Source: Pontederia crassipes
Taxonomy: Eukaryota; Streptophyta; Magnoliopsida; Commelinales; Pontederiaceae
NCBI GenBank assembly: GCA_030549335.1
Contig: CM060194.1
Location: 40,193,171-40,257,170, forward strand
Direction: 5' to 3'
DNA: 64,000 nt
A program made the translations under genes and the position numbers. The notes beneath the pieces were generated by a model. The model worked only from the letters and a program-made list of their open reading frames with translations, made no database searches and was not told where the DNA came from. Positions 12,135 to 24,071 of the stretch are shown piece after piece; positions within the stretch are counted from its first letter, which is position 1, and every line of letters begins with the position of its first letter.

Positions 12135-13791
12135 TCATAACTTCTCATCTCTAAAATTCTCATGTATGATATATGAATCCCCTGGACTAGGAAGAGGTTC
12201 CAGCTCCAATTGGGAGGAAGTGTCCTGAGTTGAATTGGTGTGGGGTTCGGCAGTGAAAATCTCCTGCACTCCCTTCTGGAATTCTGAACTTCCTACTGAT
12301 TTGAGTGAATTCATAGCAGATTGGTAGGCTTTGGCTTTTGGATCCTCTAATTCTCTCAAATGATCAAACATGAGGCATCTCTGCAATGGGTCTTCAATTG
12401 GGATTATTGCTGAGGCTTGCTCCACAGGATTGACTTCTGGTTGCCCTGGGAAAAACATTGGTGGCCTAGTTGATGTGCTGGCTTGTTGGACAATTTGGTT
12501 TTCAAGAACCTTTTGATGGACACTCAAGGTTTCATATTCAGTAGTCAATTTCTGCATTGCCTCCTCCTGCTTTTCTTGCTTCTTCAGAATTTGTTGTAGC
12601 AACTCCTCCATTTTTTACAATTGAGTGACTTGGACTTGTGGCTCATAAGGAAGTCTCTGCATTGGGACATTTTGAGGCTGATATGGAGGTGGTTGAGTCA
12701 TTGGCAATATCTTGGGTTGCCAATTTGAATTCTGCATAGGTGCCCCTTGGCAATGGTTGGTCTTGTAGGACAAGTAGGGATGGTTCCTATTCTCAGGTGT
12801 ATAATACTCAGCATGGGGCTTCATTCCAAAATTTCCCAAAGCAACTCTCTGTGACATGGCCTTGGTTTCCACACAAATCACACCTAGTTTCAGGGTTGAA
12901 AACTTTGTTGACATTAGGTGTTAAGTTCGGCTTCTCTAGGGTCTTGTGCAACACTTCTTCAATCTGGACAACAATGTTGTTGACTTGATTATCATTTGAT
13001 GGCCTTCTTGTCCTATCATGAGTGAGGAAATGGTGGTTCTTGGCAATGTTCTTTATCAATTGGTAGGCTTCATCAATGTTTTTGGATGCAAAGATCCCTC
13101 CTGCAGTAGTGTCTAATGCAACCTTGCTAGAGTAGTTCAGTCCCTTATGAAAATAGTTAACCAATTGCCATTTTTCAAACCCATGGTGTGGACATGCCCT
13201 CAACAAGCTTTGAAGTCTTTGCCATGCATCACATATGTTCTCCTAATCAAATTGGTAAAACCTAGCAATCTGGTCCCTATAGTTATCAGTTTTGCTAGGT
13301 GGAAAGAATTCAGCTAAAAATAATTGAACTATGGACTCCCAAGTGGCAATCTCTTCAGGTTTGAGGGTCTTGTACCAAGTCGTAGCCCTGTCCTTGAGTG
13401 AAAAGCGGAATAGTCTCATATACACAGCATTTATAGGGGTATTGTTGAAGTGGACAATGTTGCAATTCTCCTTGAAGTTGTCAAGGTGTGAAGCTGGATC
13501 CTCATTCCCCAATCCAGCAAATTAATATTGCCTTATCATTGTGACCAATGCTGGATTCACTTCAAAATTAGTCACAAGTGCTATGGCTCCTTCCACATGT
13601 TAATTTCTGACATAGCTGGGTGAATAACAATCCCTAAGTGTACTAGAAGCAGCCATGTTTTGATTGGTAGCCTCCTCCTCAAAAATTCTTCTCTTACCCT
13701 CTTCTCTTTGCAATCTCCTTCTCATATTGAATCTTCTTTTAGGTTCAGAATCTTATTGATAATGGTCTTCTTGATTGTCCAAGTCCTTCAT
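12135..13791 (-). pseudogene. Retrotransposon gag, interrupted by stops and one frameshift
   Basis: Starts at an ATG at 13,791 (MKDLDNQED...). Stops lie after HYQ, VRN, RQY and RFYQFD, followed by a frame change between about 12,914 and 12,808 and another stop just before 12,611. The central Retrotrans_gag domain is clear (13,512-13,243): ...DPASHLDNF, RLFRFSLKDRATTWYKTL, FLAEFFPPSK. A zinc knuckle CDLCGNQGHVTESC (CX2CX4HX4C) lies at about 12.88 kb. The C-terminal part is a Q/E-rich coiled coil (MEELLQQILKKQEKQEEAMQ at 12,611). The order and the tRNA-Asp primer fit Athila-type Ty3/gypsy Gag. Several stops are single transitions (CAA to TAA type), so the decay looks modest. Confidence 0.85.
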
Positions 13792-13952
13792 AAATGAATT
13801 TAGAAGTATCAAATTCAAGAAAGAAAGAAAAGTAGACAAAATTGAAAAATTCAGAATGATAACTTGCAAAAACTAAAAATTAGGCGAATAAATGGACTGA
13901 AAACTAGTCTAAAACTAATCTAAACTATCTAAGTTAATCTAATTGACCTCAA

Positions 13953-13971
13953 ATCCCCGGCAACTGCGCCA
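13953..13971 (-). other. Primer-binding site, tRNA-Asp(GUC) type
   Basis: The plus strand reads ATCCCCGGCAACTGCGCCA, matching the 3' end of plant tRNA-Asp (ATCCCCGGCAACGGCGCCA) with one mismatch. It lies 6 bp inside the right LTR. The tRNA-Asp primer is typical of Athila/Tat-group gypsy elements. Confidence 0.8.
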
Positions 13972-13977
13972 AAAACT

Positions 13978-16613
13978 TGATGGTGAAATTGAGGAGTGTA
14001 GTGATAACTTGCTGATTTTGGGGTCAAAAGTGAGATTTTTCAATTTTTGATTTAACTCCCTAATTCACTCTCTACTGCAGTGCGCATGTCAATTGTAGTA
14101 AATCCTAAATGTCGTATCCACGGTGATTTGAAGCCAAAGACTTCCTAAAATAATCTAGACGAGCCTAAACTAAAGTTACAATTTCAAAAAATTAAAGAAA
14201 GTGAAAATAGATTTTTAAAAGTGATTAAAAAGATAAAAAATTTTTTAGGACTTTTGGAAATTTATCTAAACTGAATTATAAATGCTAGATTAAGGGCTAA
14301 AAATGTTTATCTATCAATAAGAAAGGTTCTCCTAGGAATTGGGATTCATTTAATTCAATTATGGATGGAATGGAACAAGTTATCAATATGTGTCAATTTT
14401 AACTCAACTTGAATTGGCCTGTTATCACAGCACAGTTAAACCAGGACTAATTGTCATATTTTCATATGATTGATTAGCTAAGTTGAATTAGAAAAGGTCC
14501 TTACTGAAATCAAGTTAACATTAAGCTCAAACTCAAGTTCCTTGCTGATTTTTGGCAATTTAGTGAAATCTGAAATGATAACAATCAATTGCACTTTAAA
14601 TATGAGGGAATTACTTCAATTAACTAAACATGAATGAAATCAATCTAATATTAGTGCTAATGCTTCTTGGTTTATCTCTAAACTACAAGAGAATTTTAAA
14701 TCAGCCCCTCAACTGCAAATGGAAACGAAATCCACATTATCACTAATGAATTGGATAAATTCAGCACATAATCACATATGGGAACTCAGCAATTGTCATT
14801 GCTTCTTGGTCCATTTCTGAACATCAAGATAACCTTAAATTCACCTCTCAGTGATCAAATGAAATCAGAGGTTTACAATAACAAAGAAGAATCCCATAGA
14901 ATTCAGGAAACAGATTTGGAAATCAGGATTGAAAATCAGCAATGAAAAGTTTGCAACACTTCAAAGATTGAAACCTTGGGAATACCATTGTCTCTTGATT
15001 CATTTCTGAACAAGAAGGAACCTAAAGATTAGCTTCTCAGTGGCTAAGAAATCAGGGCCCCTCAATGATAAACATATTTCAACAATTCAGGAATCAGAAA
15101 TCAGAAAAATCAGAATTCAAAAATTAGAAAATCAGATTCCTAATTAGGATTGAATCTAGAAACTTGACATTGGTTCTTGATTCATTTTTGAACAAGGAGT
15201 AGATCAAAGGACAACCTCTCAATTGTAAATACAAGTAGGACCTCACAATGTCAAAAACATATTCATATGAAACAGATTTCAGAAAATAGAAATCAGAAAT
15301 CAAAACTTGATTCAGTGCAGGAAATCAGAATTGTCTATAGTCCATCCACAATTAAACTAGATTACTACCCTACCCTAGGAGAAATGGAATTTAGCTCCTC
15401 ATAGTTACAAACATTGATACAAGACAGAATGAGAAATTGATACAAATCATCCTGAATAGTGGTCTGTCGACAGGAATTGCAGCAGCCCTTCAGCTCCTTT
15501 CCTTGCTTCTTTCCTCTCCAGAAACCCTCCAAATGGAGGCTCTCCTTTCACTCCTTGGTTCTTCAGCTTATATCTGACTTCTCCTCACCCTTGGATACAG
15601 ATGAGAAGGTTCTCTTAGGCCCTGATTCAGCCATGTGTCCTGTCCAGAAAATATCAGCAGATGTCAGCTTTTTGGACAGCCACAAAGCAAGTGGTCCCCC
15701 CTCCTTTTTCATCTTGTGCAGCCTCCTTTTCCCTACTAGAAAGGCCAAAACAGCAAGCATCAAAGCCGTTGAATGGGATTTAAACAAATAAGGATTATGA
15801 CAACTATTAATATCAGCTCCATTAGCAAATGAGGTTTGATGTTATGCAGGAATAAAAATCCCTACACAAAAATGATAACTTTTAATACCCGGAGTGATAA
15901 CTTTGCACATATCATGAAAATTGTCCAATTATGAGTGGTTCAGAACAGTGAAGGCATCAAAAGGATTAGGATGGCAAGTAAATGATGTCAGAAATCAAAT
16001 GTGGATAAGATTTCATAGGAATGATAACTTTGGTGCCATAAAATGATAACTTGGTACCATAAAATGATAACTTGTCAAAAATTTAGTTGTAATTATCCAA
16101 ATGTGATCAAATTAGAGCAGCAACGAGTTAGGACAATAATTTAATGATTGTCTAATGCTTTTATGCAGAAATGATAACCTTGCACATCGAAATGACAATT
16201 TTGCCCTAAAAATGATAACTTGACACAAAAAATGATAACTTGTGAAATGGAATGATAACTTTGCACAAATTGAAATATGATCATCCAAATATGATTAATT
16301 CATAATGGAAAGAGATTTAGGGCAAGATAATCACTAGAAACTAGCTCAATTAGAAAAATGATAACTTTGCACATTGGAATGATAACTTGCCCAAGAAATG
16401 ATAACTTGGCATAGAATTGATATATTTATGAATTTTAGCAATTCAAAACCTTTATGCACATGGAATTGAGTGTAAAATGAGAAGAATCAGCTAGTTATCA
16501 CAATCAATTGCATTATCAGCATAATTGACCAAAAGTTGGGCAAAATAAGGGCTCGATATGGGTGAAATGAATGGAAAATGGGATAAAAGCCTAATATGAT
16601 CAGCTAGTGATCA
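13978..16613 (-). repeat. 5' LTR (right) of the gag-only retrotransposon
   Basis: 2,636 bp and the fuller of the two LTRs. It includes the roughly 180 bp (near 15,015-15,195) missing from the left copy. The short open frames at 15,459-15,791 and 15,787-15,563 recur almost unchanged in the left LTR and are repeat sequence rather than genes. Confidence 0.9.
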
Positions 16614-16898
16614 GTCGATCGAGATGATACCGGTTGACGGAATAGCAGATGCCGATCGACCGACAACTACTAACCCTGCTCCGGATGACGTCGAGCCGAT
16701 ACCGATCGATGTATCGATCGACGGACCGATCGACCGTTCAAGCGCAAAAGTTGAAGAAAACGCGCAACGGTCACATAGACCGGTCGACCGGTCCAGAAGT
16801 ACGGTCGACCGGCCTCCGAATTAAATGAACAGTAACAGTCAAATTTGAAGGAGAAATTTGTGGAACAAATTCTGCATGAATTTTTCACACACTGAAGA

Positions 16899-16908
16899 CT
16901 ATAAAAGG
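16899..16908 (+). promoter_or_regulatory. TATA box of the SIRE-like solo LTR
   Basis: CTATAAAAGG lies in the right piece of the solo LTR, the expected U3 promoter position, followed by a long leader-like region. With the nested element 290 bp upstream, the upstream part of U3 is displaced. Confidence 0.5.
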
Positions 16909-17507
16909 AGTGTCAAAGCCAGAGGCAAAGGCACTCATTCACTCATTGAAGAAAAGCCTCAAGTTATCAAAGAGAGATTATTTTCTTGAAGTTTTTATTT
17001 TATAACCTTCTTTTCTTTCTCTCTTCTCTTCTTGTGAGCATAGAATTGTAAAAGAGAGAAACACTTTTGTTCGAAAAAACTGAGAGAGCTCCTTTGTAAA
17101 AGAGGTTCAAAATCTTACCTCTTGAGCGAAAGAAATAGATTAGCTTCCTAGAAGGAGAGGTTGCCTTGCCTCTCGAAGTGGAGAAAAAGATGGTGGTGTA
17201 AAGGACTTTCTTCCTTACCCCATTTGGAACAAAGGAAGTGCTAGTGTCGACGGTATCGAGGTCAAGAAGTTGGAACGGGAACATAGGCCGAGGTGTGGCC
17301 GAACCTCGTCAATAACCACCTAGCCTTTGCGTTTGATTTTCTCTCTCTCTCTATCTCCCCATTCATATTGTGTTTATAATCTGAATTGCAAAGGTTTTAA
17401 GAATCGATTTTGTGCTTCCGCGATGAATTTTGTGAAATCGATATTTTCGGTTAAACACCAATTCACCCCAACCCCCCTCTTGGTGTCCTTTGGGATCCTA
17501 CATTGAT

Positions 17508-19150
17508 AACATTGGATAGACTAAGATCCACTTGGCACCCCGCGATGATAGTTTCAAAGTCTATCCTTTTAATCATTTCTCCACCAAATCAATAACTAGA
17601 GTCCAACCTTTGGACGTTAGTTTTTCATCCAAGAGTTGTAAGTCTATGTAAGGTAAAGAAAGGCTACAAGTAGTTGTTTGGAAAACAGAGAACACTAATT
17701 TGTGTCCATGCCAAATGGTATGAATGAAAACTTGGAATGATTAATGAAAAATTCAAAATGTTTCCAAAATATCAATGAGTAATCAATCATCCTTGTTGCC
17801 ACATTAACTTTATGTTAAAAATAAGGTATCTGTCAAAAGTACCTTGGTTCGGGCATGAGCAAAATCTACAGAGAATGTCATCACTACAAGTTGAGAATGT
17901 GCATTTGGTTATAGCGTAAGCAGCAAGAGCAAACACTGTAGGAGCTAGTGGACACTGCTATTAAGCTCCTCATTGGGGTTGAACCCACCCACCAATAGGG
18001 CCGCCATTGATTAGAGTAGAGAAAAAAATTGTGCACACACATTATTTCATCCAAGTGACCTAGCCATTTGAGAAGTCATGTAGATGAATGAAGCTCCATA
18101 TGAATGACAAATCCAAAGAATCATATCCCTTGGAGAAGTCTAGTTTTTAAAAAATTATGTTTGCATGTACGTCTCCAAAAAGAAATGATCTTAGAGGCCA
18201 TAGAATTGTCAAGTAAAGAACGATCTAAAATGAAAGCTAATTAGACTGGGTGTATACGGGTGCCCAAAACCATATGCAATTGGTTTGCAAGAACTATAGT
18301 CACTATAAGATAAGTGGCATTCGAGAGTGCAATTGGTCTACATTCCTCGATTCTTTCTGTTGATGTCTTCTTTGTAATGAGAAAGAGGAAGAATTTATTT
18401 AGTCATATGAACCCATAATTTCTAGTAGGAAATTCTTTGATGGCAACCATGACATAATTGCCAACACTTTTAAAAAATAGACCTTAGCACACCCTCATCT
18501 TTTAAATCTCAAAGTGATCCAAGGGTTTCTTCCTCAGAGAAATCCTGCATGAGCTCATATGCATGAGTTTCAAATAGTTGTGACATATTTCAACCATTCC
18601 ATAATCATTCTCCGATCGGAGATGCCTTGTGAAATCTTTAAAGTGTTGAGAAATATCTTCCTCGACTGGGATTCTTCGTATAACCTCCCTATTGTTAACT
18701 AGTATATTGTAACAAATAGTTGGATCTACGTCGACTACTATCGCACATATGAAAATAATGAGTACTCATAAGATTTTTTTGGCACCAATGAATTTCTAGC
18801 TTGCAATCCTCCTCAGCCACAACCTCCTGGTGTCTCTTCCTACCAATACCCTTTTGTGCTAAGTGTTCTATATTATCTTCTATTCAGTCGAGTTGGGGTA
18901 TGGCAGCCAACGTATTAGCTCTTCTTGTACTCCTAGAAGGAAGTTCAAAGATCGGATAATCTTTTAGAATGGGTGCATGTTGTCATGAACTCAAGGATGT
19001 TTCTTCATTTCTCCCTGATAATCTTTCGAGAACCCTTTTCAACGAGTCATGCTTTCTAAACTTGAAGTAAGTCCTAAACGCTCTTCCCTCATTAGGCATG
19101 TGACCATGGAATCATATTTGTAGTGTTTTGACATAAGTTAGAGGAAATGC
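17508..19150 (-). pseudogene. Second LINE, reverse-transcriptase region (right of the nested insertions)
   Basis: The minus-strand sequence parallels the LINE at 3.4-5.1 kb. Examples are the block around ILNFSLIIPSFHSY (about 17.75 kb) matching the SLNINHLKYSFIPY block, and at 17.95-18.15 kb the counterpart of the QG.PL and NGGL region. The YADD position has decayed to a stretch ending DDIL near 17.88 kb. Many stops. It is the same family as the first LINE but clearly diverged. Together with 7,300-7,663 it is the host of the solo LTR. Confidence 0.65.
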
Positions 19151-20279
19151 CTTAAGAAGTTCACCCATCTAAAGAATCTATCAAGTTTGGACTATTTACT
19201 ATTATTTAAAATAATTCATCTCATGAATATTTTAAAAAGTTAAAATATTTCTAACCCTGGAATCATGTGAGTTTTCTAAATTTTGAAAAGTACATATTTT
19301 CAAAAATGCAAATCCATATAGCAGATTTGGATTCCATCCACCCTCAAATTTGTCTATCATCAACGCACTTCATCAGTTTTACAAAATTTACTAATAATAT
19401 AATATTTAAATATTACATATGAACTAAAACCTATCAAATTTAAAAAGTTATATTAATTATATCAACATATTTTCAGACTCATATATTTAATGATTTCTTT
19501 TTGAGAATTTCATAGGAGCAATGTAATATGTTAATGAGTACCAAAATTAAATTTCGTATTTAACTATTGTTTTCAGCAAATATCATAAAATATTATTTTT
19601 GACTAATTTATCAAACTTTTTTCATTAACAATTGTCTATTTTATCTGTGTATAAGCATTTTCTGGGAACTTATTACTTTTGTGTATTATATGAAAAAACA
19701 AAATAAATAATTTGCTCTTACTGTAATATAATTATAATTTATGTATAAATGATATATTCATATGCTTTACAGGAAAAGTAATAAGATTAAAGTTTATATC
19801 AATAATCTTGACAATAAATGAAAATTTTCATTATGTAAAATCTTTAAAGAAATTAATTTCTATGGCCCATTATAAGTTATTTGTGTTTTTTGCCTTGATA
19901 AGTTACTGTAAAATCACATTTTTTTTCTCAATTATTTTGAACAATCACAGATTTTATTCTTTATTCTAAAGAAATTAAATATTATCTATATAGTTGTAAT
20001 AAAACAAGATGTTATTAGTTATATAACTGACTTAATACAAAATAGAAGCAAATAGGAAACCAATCTGATATTTGTAACAATCTGAATTTTTAATCAGGGC
20101 CAAATTGATGTTTGAGTCAAAACCTTGATGACCTCCCCTATTTAAAGTCCAAATTTTTTTTCTTAAAAAAATCTTTTTCTCATATGTGCACCTGAAACCT
20201 AGGTTTGGAAGAGGATTATGAATGAGCACAAGGAAAAATAAGAAGAAGAGGAAGAGAGGGGAAAAGAACAAAATAAGAT
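19151..20279. other. AT-rich intergenic DNA, no gene seen
   Basis: No supported frame. A possible LTR-like start TGTAACAATCTGAATT is at 20,073, but I see no partner or matching end. Confidence 0.4.
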
Positions 20280-20289
20280 TGAAAGGTAT

Positions 20290-20945
20290 ACAGAGAAAAT
20301 CCTCCCATGGCCGGATCTGGCCATCCGGAGGCCGGATCTAGTCAACCGGCGATCAACATGCGGCTGGATATGATCTCCTAACGGTCGCTCTAGCCTCCCA
20401 TGGCCGGATTTGATCGCTCGGCGGTCGATCTAGCCTCCTGTGGCCAGATTTGGACACCCGCGGTCAGATCTGGTCACCTATGGCTTCTTGACATCCGATC
20501 GATCGGTCGATCGAACATTTTTTTAATATTTGAAATAACTTTTCCAACGGCTGTGACCGTCTGAAATTTTTTTATCCGTGGAAAGTTCCTACAATCAAAG
20601 TCGTGGGAAATAGTTTTCATGGCTTATACCGTGAAAAAAGTTCCCACAGCTTGGGTCACGAAAATAATTTCCCACGGCTCAGACTATGGGAAAGCTCCTA
20701 TGACTTGAACCATGGGAAACATTTCCCACGGCTCGAGCCATGAGAACTTCCCACGGCATGGGCCGTGGGAAATGTTTTCAGCGGCCTAAGCCATGGGAAC
20801 TTTCCCACGGCCAAAGCCGCGACAACTATTTCTCACGGTCAAAGCCATGGGAACTTAAGATGGGTGTATTGGAGCCATCGGAAAATGTTTTGTGACAAGC
20901 AATTTTTTGACGATTCTCTCCCATTGGAATATTCGTCACAAACTT
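20290..20945. repeat. GC-richer tandem and palindromic repeats, CACTA-subterminal type
   Basis: From 20,300 to 20,500 there are about five diverged copies of a block around GGCCGGATCTGG. From 20,545 to 20,860 come about ten tandem imperfect palindromes of the form TTCCCACGGC-TNNNGCC-GTGGGAA, in alternating orientation. The last 80 bp contains TTTGTGACAAG and CGTCACAAAC. Such arrays are typical of CACTA subterminal regions, but neither CACTA end is seen here, so the element is partial. Confidence 0.6.
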
Positions 20946-20967
20946 AACTTTGTGACAGGTTTTTGAA

Positions 20968-21372
20968 ATTTAATTAAAGTATACTTCTTTTAACTAAAAG
21001 AAAATTTAAAATAAATAATTTAATTTTAGTCAAATTAAGATTAATATGTTCTTTATTATCAATTTGAGTATGATTATGTGCAGGTAAATAATAATTATTT
21101 ATAGAAAATTAATTAGTTCTTTTCGAAATTAAAAAAGATTTAAAATAACAATTTCAATTTGAGTCAAATTAATATTAATATTTTCTTTTTATCAATTGAG
21201 TATTATTAAAATAAATAATGTTTTCTTTCTAAAAGATAATATGTAGGTAAATAATATTTCCTTTTTAAAATATAACATGTTATTTTTAGAATTAAAAAAT
21301 AGTTTAAAATGAAGATTTCAATTTGAGTCAAATTAAGATTAATCTTCTTTCTTTATCAATTTGAGTATAATT
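20968..21372. repeat. AT-rich tandem array, about 160-bp unit (about 3 copies)
   Basis: Units start with a variant of ATTTGAGTCAAATTAAGATT and continue through TATCAATTTGAGTATGATT and CTTTCTAAAAGATAAT. Repeat starts are near 21,030, 21,155 and 21,324. The same unit forms the array at 32,707-33,300 in the same orientation. Confidence 0.7.
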
Positions 21373-22880
21373 TTGTCACAACCCTAATTTAAACCCTAGT
21401 CTTTTCTGCAAGTCGCGACATAATACGGTCAATCAAATAATTCTTGTGGCGGAAGCATCATTGTCATGTAAAAATATGTGGAATAAAGTTATCACACTAT
21501 CGTTCACCACACACTTATATTTGATCTCAAACCAAGTATATATGCTAATTCAAACTTATACATTCTAAAAGATTTTTGAAATATTTAACTTTTACGCACC
21601 AGATGACACATTAAAGGAGTCACATGTCTTCACTAAATGACAACAAGAGACTATGTCTCATATCTATTTTCTATTTTCAAAAGTGCTTCTAATCCGATAA
21701 GAAACTTTCAAGTACGACCACATGATTGGTGATATGAAAAGTATTAAAATAATATTATGAGCAAATAGCAGCTCAGTAAGTTGAAATCGCATAAACTGTT
21801 TGTCATCACCTATTCCATTCAGATAAATTGATTTAGCATTTGAAAGCTTATAGGAAACAAGCTAACATCTCACTACTCACGAGCAGCTATCATATAATAT
21901 TATAATATTAATATAAAATGAAATAATATCTTTAACATATCACATCATGTCACATATTTGTTTCAATTCATATATCATTTTACATATCATTTCACATATC
22001 ATATCATGTGTCATATCATTTCATGTATGCATGTATGTATAATGCACATGTCATATTACCAACTGGTCAGAAGTATATATTACCCTGTAGGATTTCATAT
22101 CATCCCAAATTATGGGGTACCTTTCCTGAAGAAGACATATCATCCCGAACCAAATGTCTCATATCGTCCCGTAGAACATCATATCATCTCTGGCGAAGAA
22201 CATATATTATCCCATAGAATATCATATCATCTCAAGAACATGAAGTACCTTCTTTGCATAAGACATGTCATCCCAGCAGAGGAAACACAAATGCATGATA
22301 GATAAGATGCATATGCATGCATCAACCACATCATATTTTGAAAACTTATCGAATAATTGTGTTAAAAGTAATTCACTCACTTTTAGATCATATAGAACAC
22401 ATATTCATGTCAAATGACATTTTAAAGGCACAACATGAGGTATGACAATGATGAGTTACCTCTAGTGCACCTTATTACACTAGGAGCTAGTGTGATGCTA
22501 AAAGTAATATGCATAACAATTAGTAAACATGTGATATTAAAATAATTCTAGTTTTGCATTAAAATAGACTTTATGAAGTCTAATCCTCTAAAAATTTCTC
22601 ATTTAAGATCAATTGTATGATGCCTTTTCAAATTTCATCAATACAACTATATTCGTCACCTTCCCAATTTGCTGACAGATTGAGTGGTGTTGAGTGTAAA
22701 ATTTATAACTTCTGAATTACTTATGATAATTAAGGAATTTTAATTTTATATGAAATTAGACTTCCCAAGGTTGAATCCATATAAATATCATAATTTTATT
22801 GCTCATTATTCTCAAAAAATTAAGAGATTTGCCCTTGTTCTCTTTCACTTTTCTATTCTAACGGACTAAATGATGTTTGC
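21373..22880. repeat. Repeat-derived DNA with a degenerate CATATCAT-rich tract
   Basis: Begins TGTCACAACCCTAATTTAAA, an LTR-like opening without a detected partner. From 21,940 to 22,270 there are short irregular repeats of CATATCATTT and CATATCATCCC about 20-35 bp apart, which produce an open frame at 21,958-22,305 with no protein character. No gene seen. Confidence 0.45.
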
Positions 22881-23371
22881 TCAATGATGCGATTTTTCTG
22901 TAGAGTAGAAAAATACGGCAAGTGTACCGTTCACACAAGTAGTAAAAAGATATCGATCCCACGAGGACTTTTATCTCTTATTCTTACTAGATGAAAACTT
23001 TTTAAAAGAAAAGAATTGTAGAAATAATCAAACAGAAACAAGAAGCAAATCCAAGAAAGGGGAAATATCAAATAGGAGAAATGTTGGTTTTACTGAGCAT
23101 TCCTCCATTGTTCTTTAAATTAAGTAGGAAAATCATATCTGATGGAAATAATTAAAATATAAATTAGGATTCTAACTAGATGACCTATCTGTTTTATCAA
23201 TTAAATAATTGAAGAAAGTTTAACCAAATCATTCTTCAAATATTTATGGATAAAATATAAAGTAATTCAATTCATGTCAAAAACTCTTCAATCGAGTAAG
23301 CCTAAATTCACGCCCCTTTAAATCTCACTGAGTAGATAGGGGAGAGATATGAGATGTTAAAAATGGATTAA
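22881..23371. mobile_element. Athila-like LTR remnant, left part (host of the CACTA insertion)
   Basis: Contains the phrase ATATCGATCCCACGAGGACT, similar in kind and position to GTCGTATCCACGGTGATT near the end of the gag-only element's LTR, plus similar A/G-rich DNA. The right-hand continuation resumes at 30,619. Boundaries and family are uncertain. Confidence 0.4.
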
Positions 23372-23395
23372 CATTACAAGAATATCAAAGAATAG

Positions 23396-23850
23396 CGACC
23401 TAAGTAACACGACGCTATGGAGGCACTATTGAGTCTCTGGGACATATAGCGTCACTTTAGCGTCCAAATAGCATTGTTCAAATGTGACACCGGTAATCGA
23501 TGGCTAATGGCATCGCAATAGAGCCAATAAAAAAGGAAACGCTAGTAGTGCCAATGGTTGACGCTATCTCGACGTTATTAAGATACGCGTTGTCCGATTG
23601 GGAGCAGTAGACATACGTCGCTAAGTCGACGCTCAAGTGGCACTATAGAGGAGTTACTATTCCGGTGCTCAAGAGACGCTAACATTATGTGTTATTTGAC
23701 GCTATTTCGACACTATGGTGATGCAAACATCATGTTTGTTGCATCGCCAATGAGACGCTAACATGGTGCTAAGGATGATATATTTAACATAGCGTCACCA
23801 ATTTGTGCGACGCTAATGTGACATTATGGAGGCGTTAATTGCATATTTTA
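23396..23850. repeat. CACTA subterminal repeats (3' side)
   Basis: Dense short motifs around GCGACGCTA, TAGCGTC and GACGCTATT in both orientations. They match the motifs of the opposite end and would be the transposase-binding sites. Confidence 0.75.
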
Positions 23851-24071
23851 TTGACCCATAATAGCCACATTTTTTCCTTCCCACACCATATAATTATATA
23901 ATACATATAAATACACTGATATTCATCACATGCATAATATGAAAATCACAGGCATAATATTTAAGATAAGAATATGAAAAGTAATAAATTGAATTAACAA
24001 ACTATACGTATATCTAATAATAAGTTTATACGTGACAAAAGTATAGTTTATATCCATGGTTTGTTTCTACA

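Larger units (their letters stand above)
7967..16613 (-). mobile_element. Gag-only LTR retrotransposon (TR-GAG-like, Athila-type gypsy)
   Basis: Two long direct repeats (7,967-10,420 and 13,978-16,613) enclose a 3.56-kb interior. The interior holds a gag pseudogene and about 1.7 kb of non-coding DNA but no protease, reverse transcriptase, RNase H or integrase. A tRNA-Asp primer site and a purine tract place the 5' LTR on the right. It would therefore need enzymes from another element to move, which is the definition of a TR-GAG type. The flanking 5-mers GCCGG and GTCGA differ only by two C-to-T/G-to-A transitions, so they may be a decayed target duplication. LTRs look about 99% identical by eye outside one gap, suggesting a fairly recent insertion. 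Confidence 0.85.
7669..17502 (+). mobile_element. Copia/SIRE-like solo LTR (about 1.19 kb net), split by a nested retrotransposon
   Basis: The left piece (7,669-7,966) begins TGTTGGGTCAAAGTTTTAAT and the right piece (16,614-17,502) ends CTTGGTGTCCTTTGGGATCC then TACA. These ends are typical of SIRE/Maximus Copia LTRs. The 5-bp TTGAT stands immediately outside both ends (7,664-7,668 and 17,503-17,507), a perfect target duplication. No internal Copia sequence is present, so this is a solo LTR left by LTR-LTR recombination. Both pieces carry the same GC-rich GGTCGA/CGATCGACCGG repeats on the two sides of the nested element. It lies inside an older LINE. Confidence 0.85.

Noticed and set aside
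20290..20860. Possible CRISPR-like array
   Set aside because: Plant nuclear context; units are palindromic, diverged and adjacent without unique spacers.
20073..21372. A plus-strand LTR starting TGTAACAATCTG
   Set aside because: Start looks right, but no matching CA end, target duplication or partner LTR could be found.
21958..22305. 115-aa frame rich in H/Y/I in the CATATCAT tract
   Set aside because: Low-complexity irregular repeat; no family resemblance and no splice or start context.
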